A stretch of 64,000 nucleotides of DNA from Dyadobacter sp. NIV53 (GCF_019711195.1 NZ_CP081299.1:5056501-5120500); one strand, 5' to 3'; counted from the first letter of the stretch, positions 16,887 to 26,797 are shown. Notes: generated by a model from the letters alone, not told the origin. Translations and numbers: made by a program.

Positions 16887-17543
16887 ATGAACAAAGAAAT
16901 TGCTGTAATTTTTGACATGGATGGTGTCATTTGCCATACCAATCCTTACCATTCCAAAGCCTTTCGCGAATTTTTTTTCGTAAGAAACCTGGCTCCGACT
17001 GACGAAGAATTTGCAGAACATATGTTTGGCAAAAGCAATAGTTACATTCTCAGTCATTTTTTGAAAAGAACTATTGAAGGTGAAGAACTTTTACAGCTGG
17101 AAGATGAAAAGGAAAGCCTTTTCCGGAAAATTTATGAGCCTTATATTGAGCCGATTGCCGGAATTGAAGCCTTTATAACGGATCTGAAAACCAATGGAGC
17201 GAAGCTCGGTGTTGCCACATCGGCTCCCTATGCCAATCTTGAACTGATTCTAAGCAAAGTGGCCATTCGTGAAAAATTAGGATCGCTCATGGCCAGTGAA
17301 AATGTAAAAAAACACAAACCAGATCCCGAGGTTTATCTGACTTCTGCAATGAACCTTGGTGTTTCACCGGATCGGTGTGTGGTTTTTGAAGATTCATTTT
17401 CAGGTATTTCAGCTGCTTTAAATGCGGGAATGCGTGTAGTAGGAGTACTTAGTTCCCATACTAAAGAAGAACTGCCGCCTTGTAACTTTTATATCGAAGA
17501 CTATACAAATATATCTTTTGAAACAATTAAGAGTTTGTTTTAA
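16887..17543 (+). CDS. HAD superfamily hydrolase (beta-phosphoglucomutase-like)
   Basis: 218 residues with the HAD nucleophile motif FDMDGVICHTNPYH near residues 9-22, the cap helices, motif II ATSAPYANLE, motif III Lys in KKHKPDPEVYL, and the Mg-binding VVFEDSFSGISAA. This places it in the subfamily of beta-phosphoglucomutase and small sugar-phosphate phosphatases. It is cytoplasmic and probably a phosphatase or mutase acting on a sugar phosphate. It is monocistronic, converging on the 17590-20465 module. Confidence 0.88.
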   Translation: MNKEIAVIFDMDGVICHTNPYHSKAFREFFFVRNLAPTDEEFAEHMFGKSNSYILSHFLKRTIEGEELLQLEDEKESLFRKIYEPYIEPIAGIEAFITDLKTNGAKLGVATSAPYANLELILSKVAIREKLGSLMASENVKKHKPDPEVYLTSAMNLGVSPDRCVVFEDSFSGISAALNAGMRVVGVLSSHTKEELPPCNFYIEDYTNISFETIKSLF

Positions 17544-17552
17544 AACAAGTAG

Positions 17553-17584
17553 AGTAGGGCTTAGATAGAAATCCTGAGCCCTAC
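17553..17584. terminator. Bidirectional hairpin between HAD gene and His-rich membrane protein
   Basis: AGTAGGGCT (17553-17561) pairs with AGCCCTACT (17576-17584). It separates two convergent stops; T tracts are weak. Confidence 0.6.
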
Positions 17585-17589
17585 TTCCA

Positions 17590-19248
17590 TTATAAAGTAG
17601 TCGTATCTCTCACTTTCACATCAAAAGCCCCAGTTAAAACCTTTTCATTACGTTTAACCTGTAAAAAAATCCTGTATCGTCCTTCTTTGGGAAAAGAGTA
17701 AGGAAAGGAAATTAAATTGCTATGCTCCATACCCATCATTCCGTTTTCATTGAGATCATACATGCCCATTTCTTTCATTAAAAAAATCTCTCTTTCAATA
17801 ACCGGCATAGCTTTAAGCCTTGCCAGATAATGATTGACACTGTCTTTAAAAACGGCTGGCAATGAGGGTGCTCTTTTTATTTTTGTTGTATCTGTCAACC
17901 TGTTTTTAAATAACTGTTCGGCGGACATAGGAAACGTTCCGGTTGGATGCAGGTGAATATAAACCGACCCGTCAGACCGTACAATGGCTACGTGCCCCAT
18001 CATGCCCAGATATGGTTCGGGCAAACAGGGACTGCCATCAGGATTGAAAATTTCGAAATTAAGCTGATATGGCTTTCCTGCTTCAAGTATTTCGCCTGCT
18101 TTTCCTTGCCAAACGGCATAAGAGCCATCTTTAAAAACAGTTTTGGTTCCTGGTTTACCACAAATAACGACGTTTTCGGCCACCGGGACTTTTCCGGGAG
18201 CATTTATCGGATCGGTAATTGCATATGTATCTTCATCCGCAGTTACTTTTAATTCCTTTACTTTTTGATTTTGTTCAGGAATATCAATGGTGTCTGTTAT
18301 TGTTTCAGCAAAACCAGAATACCGTACAATATCGGCATACATCAGATATTTACCGGCAGGTAAGTCGGGGAGATATGCTTCAAAGGTTGTACTGTCTTTT
18401 CTTTCAGGGTGTATATGTGCAAATGCGTCAAGTCCGGGAGTACGTATCAGGAACGCGTGCATTAGTTTTCCATGATCAGGAATTAATGTGCTCAACATAC
18501 TTCCCCTTCTTTGGGCAAACCAGTTGGTTGTATCAATTTTTAACTGAAATACACGCTGATCATTTTCGATCTGGATTGTGGACACACCCTGTATCGGTTT
18601 GTACATATACTTTTTATAATCCGCTGCCCAGCCGTCCCACCAGCTGCTTCCACCATAAAGAATAAGTGCGCAAACGATCGTTGCGATACCCATCTTGATC
18701 CATTTTTTTCGCTTCTGCGAGGCTGACAGAACTGCTCCTGAAGGTAATAATCCATCACTCACACTAGCGCCGATCGTTGTGATCATCAACAAAAAAAGTA
18801 TTATGCCCAATATACTTAATCCAATACCAAGTCCTTTCGGCATAGCTCTTTGCGCAGTAGAAATAGCCATGATCGGGACAATCAGTTCACCTTTGCCATT
18901 ATCGCCCTCAATCTGGATCTGGACACTTGACGAACCATCCTCCATAAGCCAGACCTGGCCCTGAAACTGGCCGGATTGACCCTTAACTGCTAATATTTCA
19001 TCCGATGAAGGTGCGCCTTTATCACCGGAATAAAAATAAATTGGCCTTGCAGAAATCTTTTGGGCCTGTCCGCTCTCAATGAAAATAGAAATGTTAGCTG
19101 TACCAGGAATAACATCGGGAGGCTGTATGCTGACCAAAACTTTATAGGGGCCGGCCTGTCCCTGCATTTGAACACCGAAACTTCCTACATGGGCCCTGGC
19201 GACCTGACTCCATACCAGAATCAGCAGAAAATAAATGAGTTTTTTCAT
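17590..19248 (-). CDS. Exported His-rich membrane protein, uncharacterised
   Basis: 552 residues. Signal peptide (residues 1-19, ending VARAH), an N-terminal beta domain with GPYKVLVSIQPPDVIPGTAN resembling YtkA/FixH-like domains, two membrane helices (about 139-161 and 184-201) and a large C-terminal periplasmic part. That part holds two His-x-His sites: AFAHIHP (His278, His280, with His264 nearby) and VYIHLHP (His432, His434, with Cys408 and His419). Clusters like these suggest copper or another metal; this is inference. The start codon overlaps the stop of the 406-residue membrane protein by 4 bases, so the two are translationally coupled. Confidence 0.7.
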   Translation of the reverse strand: MKKLIYFLLILVWSQVARAHVGSFGVQMQGQAGPYKVLVSIQPPDVIPGTANISIFIESGQAQKISARPIYFYSGDKGAPSSDEILAVKGQSGQFQGQVWLMEDGSSSVQIQIEGDNGKGELIVPIMAISTAQRAMPKGLGIGLSILGIILFLLMITTIGASVSDGLLPSGAVLSASQKRKKWIKMGIATIVCALILYGGSSWWDGWAADYKKYMYKPIQGVSTIQIENDQRVFQLKIDTTNWFAQRRGSMLSTLIPDHGKLMHAFLIRTPGLDAFAHIHPERKDSTTFEAYLPDLPAGKYLMYADIVRYSGFAETITDTIDIPEQNQKVKELKVTADEDTYAITDPINAPGKVPVAENVVICGKPGTKTVFKDGSYAVWQGKAGEILEAGKPYQLNFEIFNPDGSPCLPEPYLGMMGHVAIVRSDGSVYIHLHPTGTFPMSAEQLFKNRLTDTTKIKRAPSLPAVFKDSVNHYLARLKAMPVIEREIFLMKEMGMYDLNENGMMGMEHSNLISFPYSFPKEGRYRIFLQVKRNEKVLTGAFDVKVRDTTTL

Positions 19249-20465
19249 CTTTGAATTTTATGCATCCAGTTTCCCCATGATAAACCAATCCTTGTAGAAA
19301 TCAGAGATGCGACGAAAGCAATACCCAGTCCTTTTACGAATTCAGATGTATTTTCTAACATCCACGGAGCATATTTATATCGGTATTGCCAATTAGGGTC
19401 ATTTCCAAAATACCAGTAGTGGCTGCCAAAGAACCAGTTCCGTGCATAAGGTGATTCCATTAGAAATCCACCGAAATACCAATGTACTCCAAAAAAGATG
19501 AGTAAAAAGCTAGTTCCAAGAATCAAGGTTAATTTCCAGTCGTTGAAGTATGCAAATCTGTTTCGGAGTAAATCAAGAAAGATTGCCGGAATAATAAGCA
19601 GAAGAGGAAATTGAAATCCCTGATAATGTGTGATGTGGTTTAAAATTGGGCCAAGTTTTGGTTCGGCAGGAAATAATGGAATAATCCAGAATGTAAGTAA
19701 CATCATAGCAGTATAAACTGCTGCAACAGCTGTTATCGTCCATTTGTGTTTAACGGATTTACTAATTGCCATTAAAAGGATAGGAAATGCAGATGCAGCA
19801 ACGATATAAAAACTGGAACGGTGTGTTTGCATTCTCCCAAGTTCTTCAGAAAGAAGTGCGAACCAGATCGTTAGCAAAAATCCGCCAGAAAGTGCAAATA
19901 ACCAGAAAAACTTTTGGTCAAGACTTTTTCTCAAATCATTTGAACGCTGTATTGTGAGTTTTAGCTGGTTTTTTATAGCAATTACACTGATCATTGCGCC
20001 AAACTGAATACCAATCATTCCCAAAATCAGAACTGTATGCGGCGGAGAAAGAATGGTTACGTCCAGGCCATAAGTATTGTGCCACCAATCATCAAAAGGA
20101 GCCGAGGTAAGCATGGCCAGTGCACCCCAAACGCAGAATAACGCGCCCAATGAACTATAAAAGAAACCCCAGATTTTTACGTTGGTTAATTTTTCAGAAG
20201 CACTTCCCCAAAAAGTTTTCCGAAGAATTTCATATCCCGAAAACAACCCCGCTACAACCGCACCCAGATAAATTACCAGATGAGGAGCCGAAAAGAGCCC
20301 GTCACGACCTATGCTGATATGCCAGCAAATGTCCCAGATGAGACCTGTAATTACACAAAACGAAGAAAATACAATTGCGATAATGTAAATAGGTATGCTG
20401 GTGTATCCTTGCGGAGATACCACACTTTCGGTACGGACCAGTGGCGGGCTAATCTTAGTTTCCAT
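19245..20465 (-). CDS. Polytopic membrane protein with duplicated D-x2-WH-x3-G-x-D...PH motif
   Basis: 406 residues with about ten hydrophobic helices and no recognised family name. Two segments 80 residues apart share a motif: D45-x2-WH-x3-G-x-D55-x3-S-x-PH62 and D125-x2-WH-x3-G-x-D135-x4-S-x-PH143. The conserved His and Asp residues near helix ends could bind metal or haem or form a proton path (inference). Later helices contain GVHWYFGGF and HYWYFGNDP. It is first in a two-gene operon with the His-rich exported protein (4-base overlap), so they likely work together in the envelope. Confidence 0.65.
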   Translation of the reverse strand: METKISPPLVRTESVVSPQGYTSIPIYIIAIVFSSFCVITGLIWDICWHISIGRDGLFSAPHLVIYLGAVVAGLFSGYEILRKTFWGSASEKLTNVKIWGFFYSSLGALFCVWGALAMLTSAPFDDWWHNTYGLDVTILSPPHTVLILGMIGIQFGAMISVIAIKNQLKLTIQRSNDLRKSLDQKFFWLFALSGGFLLTIWFALLSEELGRMQTHRSSFYIVAASAFPILLMAISKSVKHKWTITAVAAVYTAMMLLTFWIIPLFPAEPKLGPILNHITHYQGFQFPLLLIIPAIFLDLLRNRFAYFNDWKLTLILGTSFLLIFFGVHWYFGGFLMESPYARNWFFGSHYWYFGNDPNWQYRYKYAPWMLENTSEFVKGLGIAFVASLISTRIGLSWGNWMHKIQR

Positions 20466-20732
20466 AAGGTTTAGTGAAGGATTGAAATTAAAGAATAGTT
20501 GAGGTAATTATGTAAATAAGACAGCCGAATCGTGCAAAACCACTAATCCGGTAAATAAGCAACAAATGATTTTATACTGATAAAGCATAATTGGTCCTTA
20601 ATCCACTCATTTTGAATTGTTTATTATTTAAATAACAATTATGAAATTAATAAAAAGGAAAAATGAAACATAACACTTTTGTGAATATTTAACGAACGGC
20701 ATATCCAGGTTAAACCGATAATTGGCAATCGG

Positions 20733-21390
20733 TCAGAATGGGCGCATGGCTTTTACAAACCTTCCTTTAAAGTAAGACGAAAAAAGATTGTCTTCACGTA
20801 CACCCCTGGACGTAGAAGCGTGGATAAAAATGATCTCATCCTTATTTCGCACGTCCGTTACAATTCCTTGCGTGTGAAACATATCCTTCCTTTCCTGCTT
20901 CCGGAACGAAAAATACCCAGTCTCCCGGTTTAAGTTCTTTTATGCTGCCAACTTCCGAACCAAACTCGGATTGCTGCCATGAAATCCGCGGTACTTTTAC
21001 GCCGATTTCTAAATATACGGAGCATATCAGACCTGAGCAGTCAATACCATTTTTATCATTTCCTCCCGATCTGTAAGGAGTTCCGGAATAGGTTCTGGCT
21101 ACTTCAACTACTTTTGGGACTTCGGCACTGTAAGAGCCTGACAGACGAGTATTTAATGGTTTGCCGGATGCCTGCGGTTTAGCCCGGGATGCTACTGGTT
21201 TTTTTGCTGAGGTGCGGCTGGCCGGGTGGCGTGCAGCATTAGCACGGGAATTAGATGAACGGTTAGGTGAATTTTTGTATCTTGATTTTGAGGACGATTC
21301 AGAAGGGCTCTTTCTTAACGTATCACAGGAGAAGGTGAATACTGAAAAAATAAACATACAAATAAAAGAAAAGGAAATATGCTTATTCAT
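20733..21390 (-). pseudogene. NlpC/P60 (C40) cell-wall hydrolase lipoprotein, frame-disrupted
   Basis: A lipoprotein signal (FSFICMFIFSVFTFSC), a basic Ser/Arg/Pro-rich linker, then an NlpC/P60 domain: TPYRSGGNDKNGIDCSGLIC gives the catalytic Cys, and KPGDWVFF and YVSHAG give the Trp and His region. After VSHA the frame fails. Removing one base at the TT of 20868-20869 restores GIVTDVRNKDEIIFIHAST and a C-terminus FKGRFVKAMRPF, total 218 residues, ending at 20733. As read, translation stops at 20842. The family cleaves D-gamma-glutamyl-diamino acid bonds in peptidoglycan. A base-call error is the likeliest cause. Confidence 0.8.
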
Positions 21391-21638
21391 GCGCAGAATT
21401 TTGAACGGGAATGATTTTAATTATACAAATAACGATACTTCTTTGAAAAATTGTAAGGCAAAAAGAGGAAAAAGAAAGTATAATAATTTGTAAGCAAAAT
21501 GATAAGAGGAGCGTTTGAACGAAAAAATGACATAAAAGATGATGTCGCTGACCGCTTTGTCAGTAGTTTTGCCATGAAGCTGATTCGTCTGTTCCGACAA
21601 TCGTTTAATTTGTAGTTTTAAATTTAATGTCCTGATAA

Positions 21639-22250
21639 ATGAAAATTATTTGTGTAGGCCGGAATTACGCCGATCATATAGCCGAACTCAATAACGAACG
21701 CCCGGATTCCCCTGTTATTTTTTTAAAACCGGAAACTGCACAGGTACGCCTTGGTGAACCATTTTTTTATCCTGATTTTTCCAAAGACATCCACCACGAA
21801 GTAGAACTGGTTATAAAAATCAATAAGGTTGGCAAAAATATTGAAGAAAGATTCGCACACAAATATTATGACGAAATAGGAATCGGTATTGATTTTACCG
21901 CCCGGGATCTGCAATCTGAGCTGAAAAGCAAAGGTTTGCCCTGGGAATTGGCCAAAGCATTTAACGGATCAGCTCCTGTTTCTGAGTTTGTTCCTGTTTC
22001 TGATTTTGCAGACATCCAAAACCTCAATTTCAGTCTGGACATTAACGATGAAACCCGCCAGAATGGAAATTCTTCAATGATGATCTACCGGATAGATTAC
22101 CTGATTTCATTCGTTTCTAAATATTTCATGCTCAAAAAAGGCGATCTGATATTTACAGGAACGCCCAAAGGTGTATCGTCTGTAAAAATCGGGGATAAAT
22201 TAACTGCGTCTATTGAAGGCAAGAAGATGCTTGAATTGTACGTTAGATAG
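21639..22250 (+). CDS. Fumarylacetoacetate hydrolase (FAH) family protein
   Basis: 203 residues starting MKIICVGRNYADHIAELNNE, the standard FAH-domain opening. Metal ligands are suggested by HHEVELVIKI (E-x-E) and the later IGIDFTARDLQ Asp, and the end LIFTGTPKGVSSVKIGDKL is diagnostic. Related enzymes cleave acylpyruvates, or act as oxaloacetate decarboxylases/tautomerases; the exact reaction cannot be assigned. It is followed by an M23 peptidase on the same strand after 54 bases. Confidence 0.9.
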   Translation: MKIICVGRNYADHIAELNNERPDSPVIFLKPETAQVRLGEPFFYPDFSKDIHHEVELVIKINKVGKNIEERFAHKYYDEIGIGIDFTARDLQSELKSKGLPWELAKAFNGSAPVSEFVPVSDFADIQNLNFSLDINDETRQNGNSSMMIYRIDYLISFVSKYFMLKKGDLIFTGTPKGVSSVKIGDKLTASIEGKKMLELYVR

Positions 22251-22304
22251 TTAATTCATTTTGGACCGGTCGTTACCTGGTTCGTTTATTCTGATCATTT
22301 TTTC

Positions 22305-24275
22305 ATGCGTAATTACATTCGGGCATTTGTCCGTTTTACTTTATTTTTAGCAGGGTTTACAGGTGTTTTTTCTCCTCTATTTGCTCAAAAGCAATCTTAT
22401 CCAAAAGGATATTACCAGTTCCCAATCCGGCCTGGATTAGCCAATTCGCTTGCAGGAGGCCTGGGAGATCTGCGTTCCAATCATTTTCATGCGGGCCTGG
22501 ATATCAGGACTGAACAAAGGGAAGGATTGCCCGTTTATGCCGCTGCGGAAGGGTATGTATATAAAGTTGCCGTACAACGAAGCGGTTATGGTAATGTTAT
22601 TTTCCTGCGTCATAGCAATGGGCAAACTTCTGTCTACGGGCATTTACTAAAATTTAATGATCCGCTTGCCAGTTATGTTCGGAGTGAACAGTATAAAAAG
22701 CAAACTTTTGAGATAGACCTATTTCCAAAACCGGGTGAGTATACTTTTCAGAAAGGAGAAGTTATTGCACTTTCCGGTAACACTGGTGGTTCTGCCGGTC
22801 CGCATTTACATTTTGAAATCCGTGACTCAAAGGATAATTATCTGAATCCGCTATATTTTGGGTTCAACGAAATTAAAGATGTTACTCCTCCCAAATTTGT
22901 AAACCTGGCAATCAGGCCGTTGGACATTGATGGACGGGTTAATGGCCAGTTTGACAGAAAGGTATTCAATCCGGTGAAATTAAAGGATGGTACGTATCGC
23001 ATTGCAAACCCAATTTCAGCAACGGGAACGATTGGTATTGACCTGGTTGCTCATGACCAGATGACCGGAACCGGATTCAGATATGGTTTACAATGTATTG
23101 AGATTAAAATGGATGGGAGAGAGGTGTTCTCCTATAATATGGAAATTTTTCCAAATGCTTCTACACGGGATTACAATAACCTGATTGATTATGAAACGGA
23201 GCAGGAAAGCGGACAGCGTTATTTAAAATGTTACGTTCCGGATGGTAATAATTTCAATCTTTACAAAACTGATTTATACAAGGGCAAACTTAATATTACG
23301 GACACACTTACGCATGAAGTAAGCATAACAATTTCAGATTCATATGAGAATTCGTCCGAATTGTTATTCTCTATAAAAGGAGAAGTTCAAAATCCCGGGT
23401 TGCAGTTATATGAAACTGAGGTAAATCCTGAATGGGTTCAGACAGAAATCTCGGAAAATGTATTGCAGGTCAGGGCCAGATATTACAGGAGTGCCAATCC
23501 ATTTGCCACTTATTATTCAGAAGGGAAAGAAAGCAGGAAACAACCTGACTTTTATTCAAATGAATCAGCCATTTTTTTGACCGATTTACGCGATTATATG
23601 CCTGATTCAATAAAAATTGCTAATTCAATTGTAAGAACTTACCTGAGAGGGAGCATTGCACCAGGTCAGAAAACTGAATATACCGGCAAAAACTGGGATA
23701 TTAAATTCAACGAAAACAGTTTGTTTGATACACTTTTTATTGTTGGACAACAAAAATTCAATTCGCTTATTATTAATAGTAAAGGTGTTGCTTTGAAAGA
23801 TTATGTCTCCATTTCATTTACTCCTGAAAATATTCCTGTCAATAAGGAGAGGAGTAAAGTCTTTCGATATGTAGATGGCGATTACCGGTTTGTAGGAGGA
23901 GAATGGAATGGGGATAAAATTTCGTTCGAAACACGTGAGCTGGGTACTTTTATGATTCAGACCGACACCATTCCTCCAAAGATCCGTTTACAGGAACATA
24001 GCAAAACAAGGATTACAGCAAATATATGGGATGGTTCGTCAGGGATTGACCATTACAGGGCGATGATAAACGGAGAGTGGATTTTGATGAATTACGATTC
24101 AAAAAGAGGATATATCTGGTCGGAAAAAGTAGACCCTGGCTTGCCATTTGAAGGAGAACTAACCCTAGAAGTTACAGATAGGGCAGGAAATAGTACTATC
24201 TTGCATACTGAATTGTCAGAACCTGTTATTAAGGTAAAAAAACGGGTTGTAAAATCGAAAAAACGAAAAGGATAG
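22305..24275 (+). CDS. M23 family metallopeptidase, exported
   Basis: 656 residues. A signal peptide (LFLAGFTGVFSPLFAQ) leads into an LytM/M23 domain in which SNHFHAGLDIRT provides His62 and Asp66 and GPHLHFEIRD gives His167 and His169, the complete zinc and catalytic set. About 450 residues of beta-rich C-terminal region follow, ending in a basic tail (KVKKRVVKSKKRKG). The enzyme should cut peptidoglycan cross-bridges in the periplasm, or process an envelope substrate. It is five bases upstream of bcp and probably co-transcribed with it. Confidence 0.9.
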   Translation: MRNYIRAFVRFTLFLAGFTGVFSPLFAQKQSYPKGYYQFPIRPGLANSLAGGLGDLRSNHFHAGLDIRTEQREGLPVYAAAEGYVYKVAVQRSGYGNVIFLRHSNGQTSVYGHLLKFNDPLASYVRSEQYKKQTFEIDLFPKPGEYTFQKGEVIALSGNTGGSAGPHLHFEIRDSKDNYLNPLYFGFNEIKDVTPPKFVNLAIRPLDIDGRVNGQFDRKVFNPVKLKDGTYRIANPISATGTIGIDLVAHDQMTGTGFRYGLQCIEIKMDGREVFSYNMEIFPNASTRDYNNLIDYETEQESGQRYLKCYVPDGNNFNLYKTDLYKGKLNITDTLTHEVSITISDSYENSSELLFSIKGEVQNPGLQLYETEVNPEWVQTEISENVLQVRARYYRSANPFATYYSEGKESRKQPDFYSNESAIFLTDLRDYMPDSIKIANSIVRTYLRGSIAPGQKTEYTGKNWDIKFNENSLFDTLFIVGQQKFNSLIINSKGVALKDYVSISFTPENIPVNKERSKVFRYVDGDYRFVGGEWNGDKISFETRELGTFMIQTDTIPPKIRLQEHSKTRITANIWDGSSGIDHYRAMINGEWILMNYDSKRGYIWSEKVDPGLPFEGELTLEVTDRAGNSTILHTELSEPVIKVKKRVVKSKKRKG

Positions 24276-24280
24276 TATAT

Positions 24281-24742
24281 ATGGGACTTCAAGCAGGCGA
24301 CTCAGCACCTGGATTTTCTTCAAAAGATCAGGATGGTAAAGTGATTAATCTCTCCGATTTCAAAGGCAAAAAAGTAATTCTTTATTTTTATCCAAAAGAT
24401 GATACGCCGGGTTGTACCGCTCAGGCCTGTAATTTGAGGGATAATTATGATGCACTTTTAAGCAAGGGTTATCAGGTTCTCGGCGTGAGTGTAGACGATG
24501 AAAAATCACACACTAAGTTTATCAAAAAATTTGACCTTCCTTTTCCTTTATTAGCTGATACTGATCATTCCATTGTGGAAGCTTATGGAGTTTGGGTCGA
24601 AAAAAGCATGTATGGCCGTACTTATATGGGAACTGCACGTACAACTTTTGTGATTGATGAAAATGGGATTATTGAAGAAATAATAGAAAAAGTAGATACC
24701 AAGAATCATACTGATCAAATTCTTAGCAAAACTGCCCAATAA
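24281..24742 (+). CDS. bcp: Thioredoxin-dependent thiol peroxidase (Bcp/PrxQ)
   Basis: 153 residues. The peroxiredoxin motif is DDTPGCTAQAC: peroxidatic Cys45 and resolving Cys50 five residues later, the PrxQ arrangement. FYPKD, LLADTDHSIVEAYGVW and TARTTFVIDENGII match family blocks. It reduces H2O2 and organic hydroperoxides in the cytoplasm using thioredoxin. It follows the M23 gene with a 5-base gap. Confidence 0.95.
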   Translation: MGLQAGDSAPGFSSKDQDGKVINLSDFKGKKVILYFYPKDDTPGCTAQACNLRDNYDALLSKGYQVLGVSVDDEKSHTKFIKKFDLPFPLLADTDHSIVEAYGVWVEKSMYGRTYMGTARTTFVIDENGIIEEIIEKVDTKNHTDQILSKTAQ

Positions 24743-24840
24743 ATAGTTATTTTTAAAGTCGGGATCATGCGAAATTTACAGCCGTCCTGAGCAAGTGTTT
24801 TTATATTAAATTTGAGAAAGTCCAATAGAAAATAGAAAAA

Positions 24841-25699
24841 ATGGAAATTGAACAATTAGAGAAGGTTGCATCACAAGTTCGCAGAGATATCGTCCGCATG
24901 GTTCATGGTTGCCAGTCAGGGCACCCTGGTGGATCTTTGGGTTGCGTTGAATTATTTGTTGCATTGTATTTTGAGCGTCTGGAAGCTTAAAGAGGAAGAT
25001 GGAAAGCCTGTTTTTGATATGGATGGTAAAGACGAAGATCTTTTCTTTTTATCAAACGGGCACATTTCTCCGGTCTGGTACAGCACATTAGCACGCCGCG
25101 GATATTTTCCGGTTCCGGAACTGGCTACTTTCCGTAAGCTGAATTCAAGGTTGCAAGGCCACCCGACCACACATGAGCATCTGGAAGGAATCCGTATTGC
25201 TTCGGGTTCATTAGGACAGGGAATGTCGGTTGCTATTGGTGCTGCTCTTGCCAAAAAACTGAATGGTGACAAAGGATATGTTCACGTACTAATGGGTGAC
25301 GGTGAACAGCAGGAAGGACAGGTTTGGGAAGCTGCAACTTTTGCTCCGCATCATGAAGTGGATAACCTCATTGCATTCATTGACCTGAACGGACAGCAAA
25401 TTGACGGCCCTACGCTGAAAGTGATGAACAACCGTGATCTGGGTAAAAAATATGAAGCATTCGGCTGGGAAGTAATTTCTATCGAAGAAGGTAATGATAT
25501 GGCTGCTGTTTTGAAAGGCCTTTACGAAGCCAAAAGCAGACTTGGACATGGAAGGCCGATTATGGTACTGTTACATACAGGTATGGGCTTTGGTGTAGAC
25601 TTTATGATGGGAACCCACAAATGGCACGGTACTGCACCAAATGATGAGCAATTAGCAGCAGCATTGGCGCAGTTGGAAGAATCAATGGGAGATTATTAA
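24841..25699 (+). pseudogene. Transketolase, N-terminal (TPP-binding) subunit, frame-disrupted
   Basis: From ATG 24841 the frame reads MEIEQLEKVASQVRRDIVRM, then HGCQSGHPGGSLGC, the normal transketolase start, and hits a stop after ERLEA at 24988-24990. The continuation LKEEDGKPVFDMDGKDED lies one base away. Removing one A at 24983-24984 gives ERLELKEEDG and a 285-residue protein. It contains LSNGHISPVWY, HPTTHEHLEGI and the TPP motif GDGEQQEGQVWEA...DLNGQQIDG. With the next gene it forms a heteromeric transketolase of the pentose phosphate pathway. Disruption of such a core gene argues for a base-call error. An alternative start at 24866 would give a wrong-frame N-terminus. Confidence 0.9.
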
Positions 25700-25744
25700 A
25701 AATTTAACCGTTTACGGTTTTCAGATATAGACATTTATACAATA

Positions 25745-26698
25745 ATGAAAAAATACACGTTCACTGAAAAGAAAGATACCCGTTCAGGTTTTGGAGCAGG
25801 AATGCATATTCTGGGACAACAAAATCCTAATGTAGTTGCACTTTGTGCTGACCTTGTTGGATCTTTAAAATTAGAACCCTTTATTAAAGAGAATCCGGAC
25901 AGATTTGTTCAGTGCGGAATTTCAGAAGCCAATATGATCGGTATGTCTGCCGGTTTGACGATTGGTGGTAAAATACCTTTCGCAACCACTTTTGCAAACT
26001 TTGCAACAGGCCGCGTTTATGACCAAATCCGTCAGAGCGTTGCTTATTCAAATAAAAATGTAAAAATCTGTGCTTCACATGCCGGACTTACATTAGGAGA
26101 AGATGGAGCAACACACCAAATTCTTGAAGATTTGGGAATGATGAAAATGCTTCCAGGCATGACAGTGATCAATCCTTGTGATTATAACCAGACCAAAGCT
26201 GCAACCATTGCGATCGCTGATTACGAAGGCCCGGTTTATCTTCGTTTTGGACGTCCTGTAATCCCTGTATTTACTGATGCTGACCAGGTATTTGAAATTG
26301 GTAAAGCATGGATGGTGAATGAAGGTACTGACGTAAGTATTTTTGCAACCGGCCACATGGTTTGGGAAGCGATACAAGCCGGTGAACAACTGGAAGCAGA
26401 AGGTATCAATGCTGAAATTATTAATATTCATACAATCAAACCTTTGGACGAGGAAGCAATTCTGAAATCTGTTACTAAAACGGGCTGTGTGGTTACTGCG
26501 GAAGAGCATAACCGTATTGGTGGTTTGGGTGACAGTGTTGCACAGGTTCTGGTTAAAAACAAACTTGTTCCTCAGGAATATGTTGCTGTTGATGACAGTT
26601 TTGGGGAAAGTGGTACACCAGCTCAGTTAATGGAGAAATATGGTTTGACAGCCAAGGATATCGTTGCTGCTGCGAAACGTGCCATTGCCAGAAAATAA
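25745..26698 (+). CDS. Transketolase, C-terminal (pyrimidine-binding) subunit
   Basis: 317 residues, starting MKKYTFTEKKDTRSGFGAGM. GISEANMIGMSAGL carries the catalytic Glu that activates thiamine diphosphate, ASHAGLTLGEDGATHQ and EDLGMMKMLPGMTVI are Pyr-domain signatures, and EEHNRIGGLGDSVAQVL lies in the C-terminal transketolase domain. It pairs with the preceding N-terminal subunit (46 bases upstream) to interconvert ketose and aldose phosphates. Split transketolases are normal for many Bacteroidota and archaea. Confidence 0.95.
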   Translation: MKKYTFTEKKDTRSGFGAGMHILGQQNPNVVALCADLVGSLKLEPFIKENPDRFVQCGISEANMIGMSAGLTIGGKIPFATTFANFATGRVYDQIRQSVAYSNKNVKICASHAGLTLGEDGATHQILEDLGMMKMLPGMTVINPCDYNQTKAATIAIADYEGPVYLRFGRPVIPVFTDADQVFEIGKAWMVNEGTDVSIFATGHMVWEAIQAGEQLEAEGINAEIINIHTIKPLDEEAILKSVTKTGCVVTAEEHNRIGGLGDSVAQVLVKNKLVPQEYVAVDDSFGESGTPAQLMEKYGLTAKDIVAAAKRAIARK

Positions 26699-26747
26699 TT
26701 TGAGAATGATCTGCGGCCATATTTTGTGGTAAGTAGGAAACGTTTTT

Positions 26748-26797
26748 TTTGAGTCTTGTAGAAAGCAAAATCATTTTTGCCTTTTACAAGACTCAAA
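26748..26797 (+). terminator. Long hairpin after the transketolase genes
   Basis: A 23-nt arm at 26748-26770 (TTTGAGTCTTGTA core) pairs with 26775-26797 with three mismatches and a 4-nt loop. It begins 50 bases after the transketolase stop and probably ends that operon. Confidence 0.7.
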
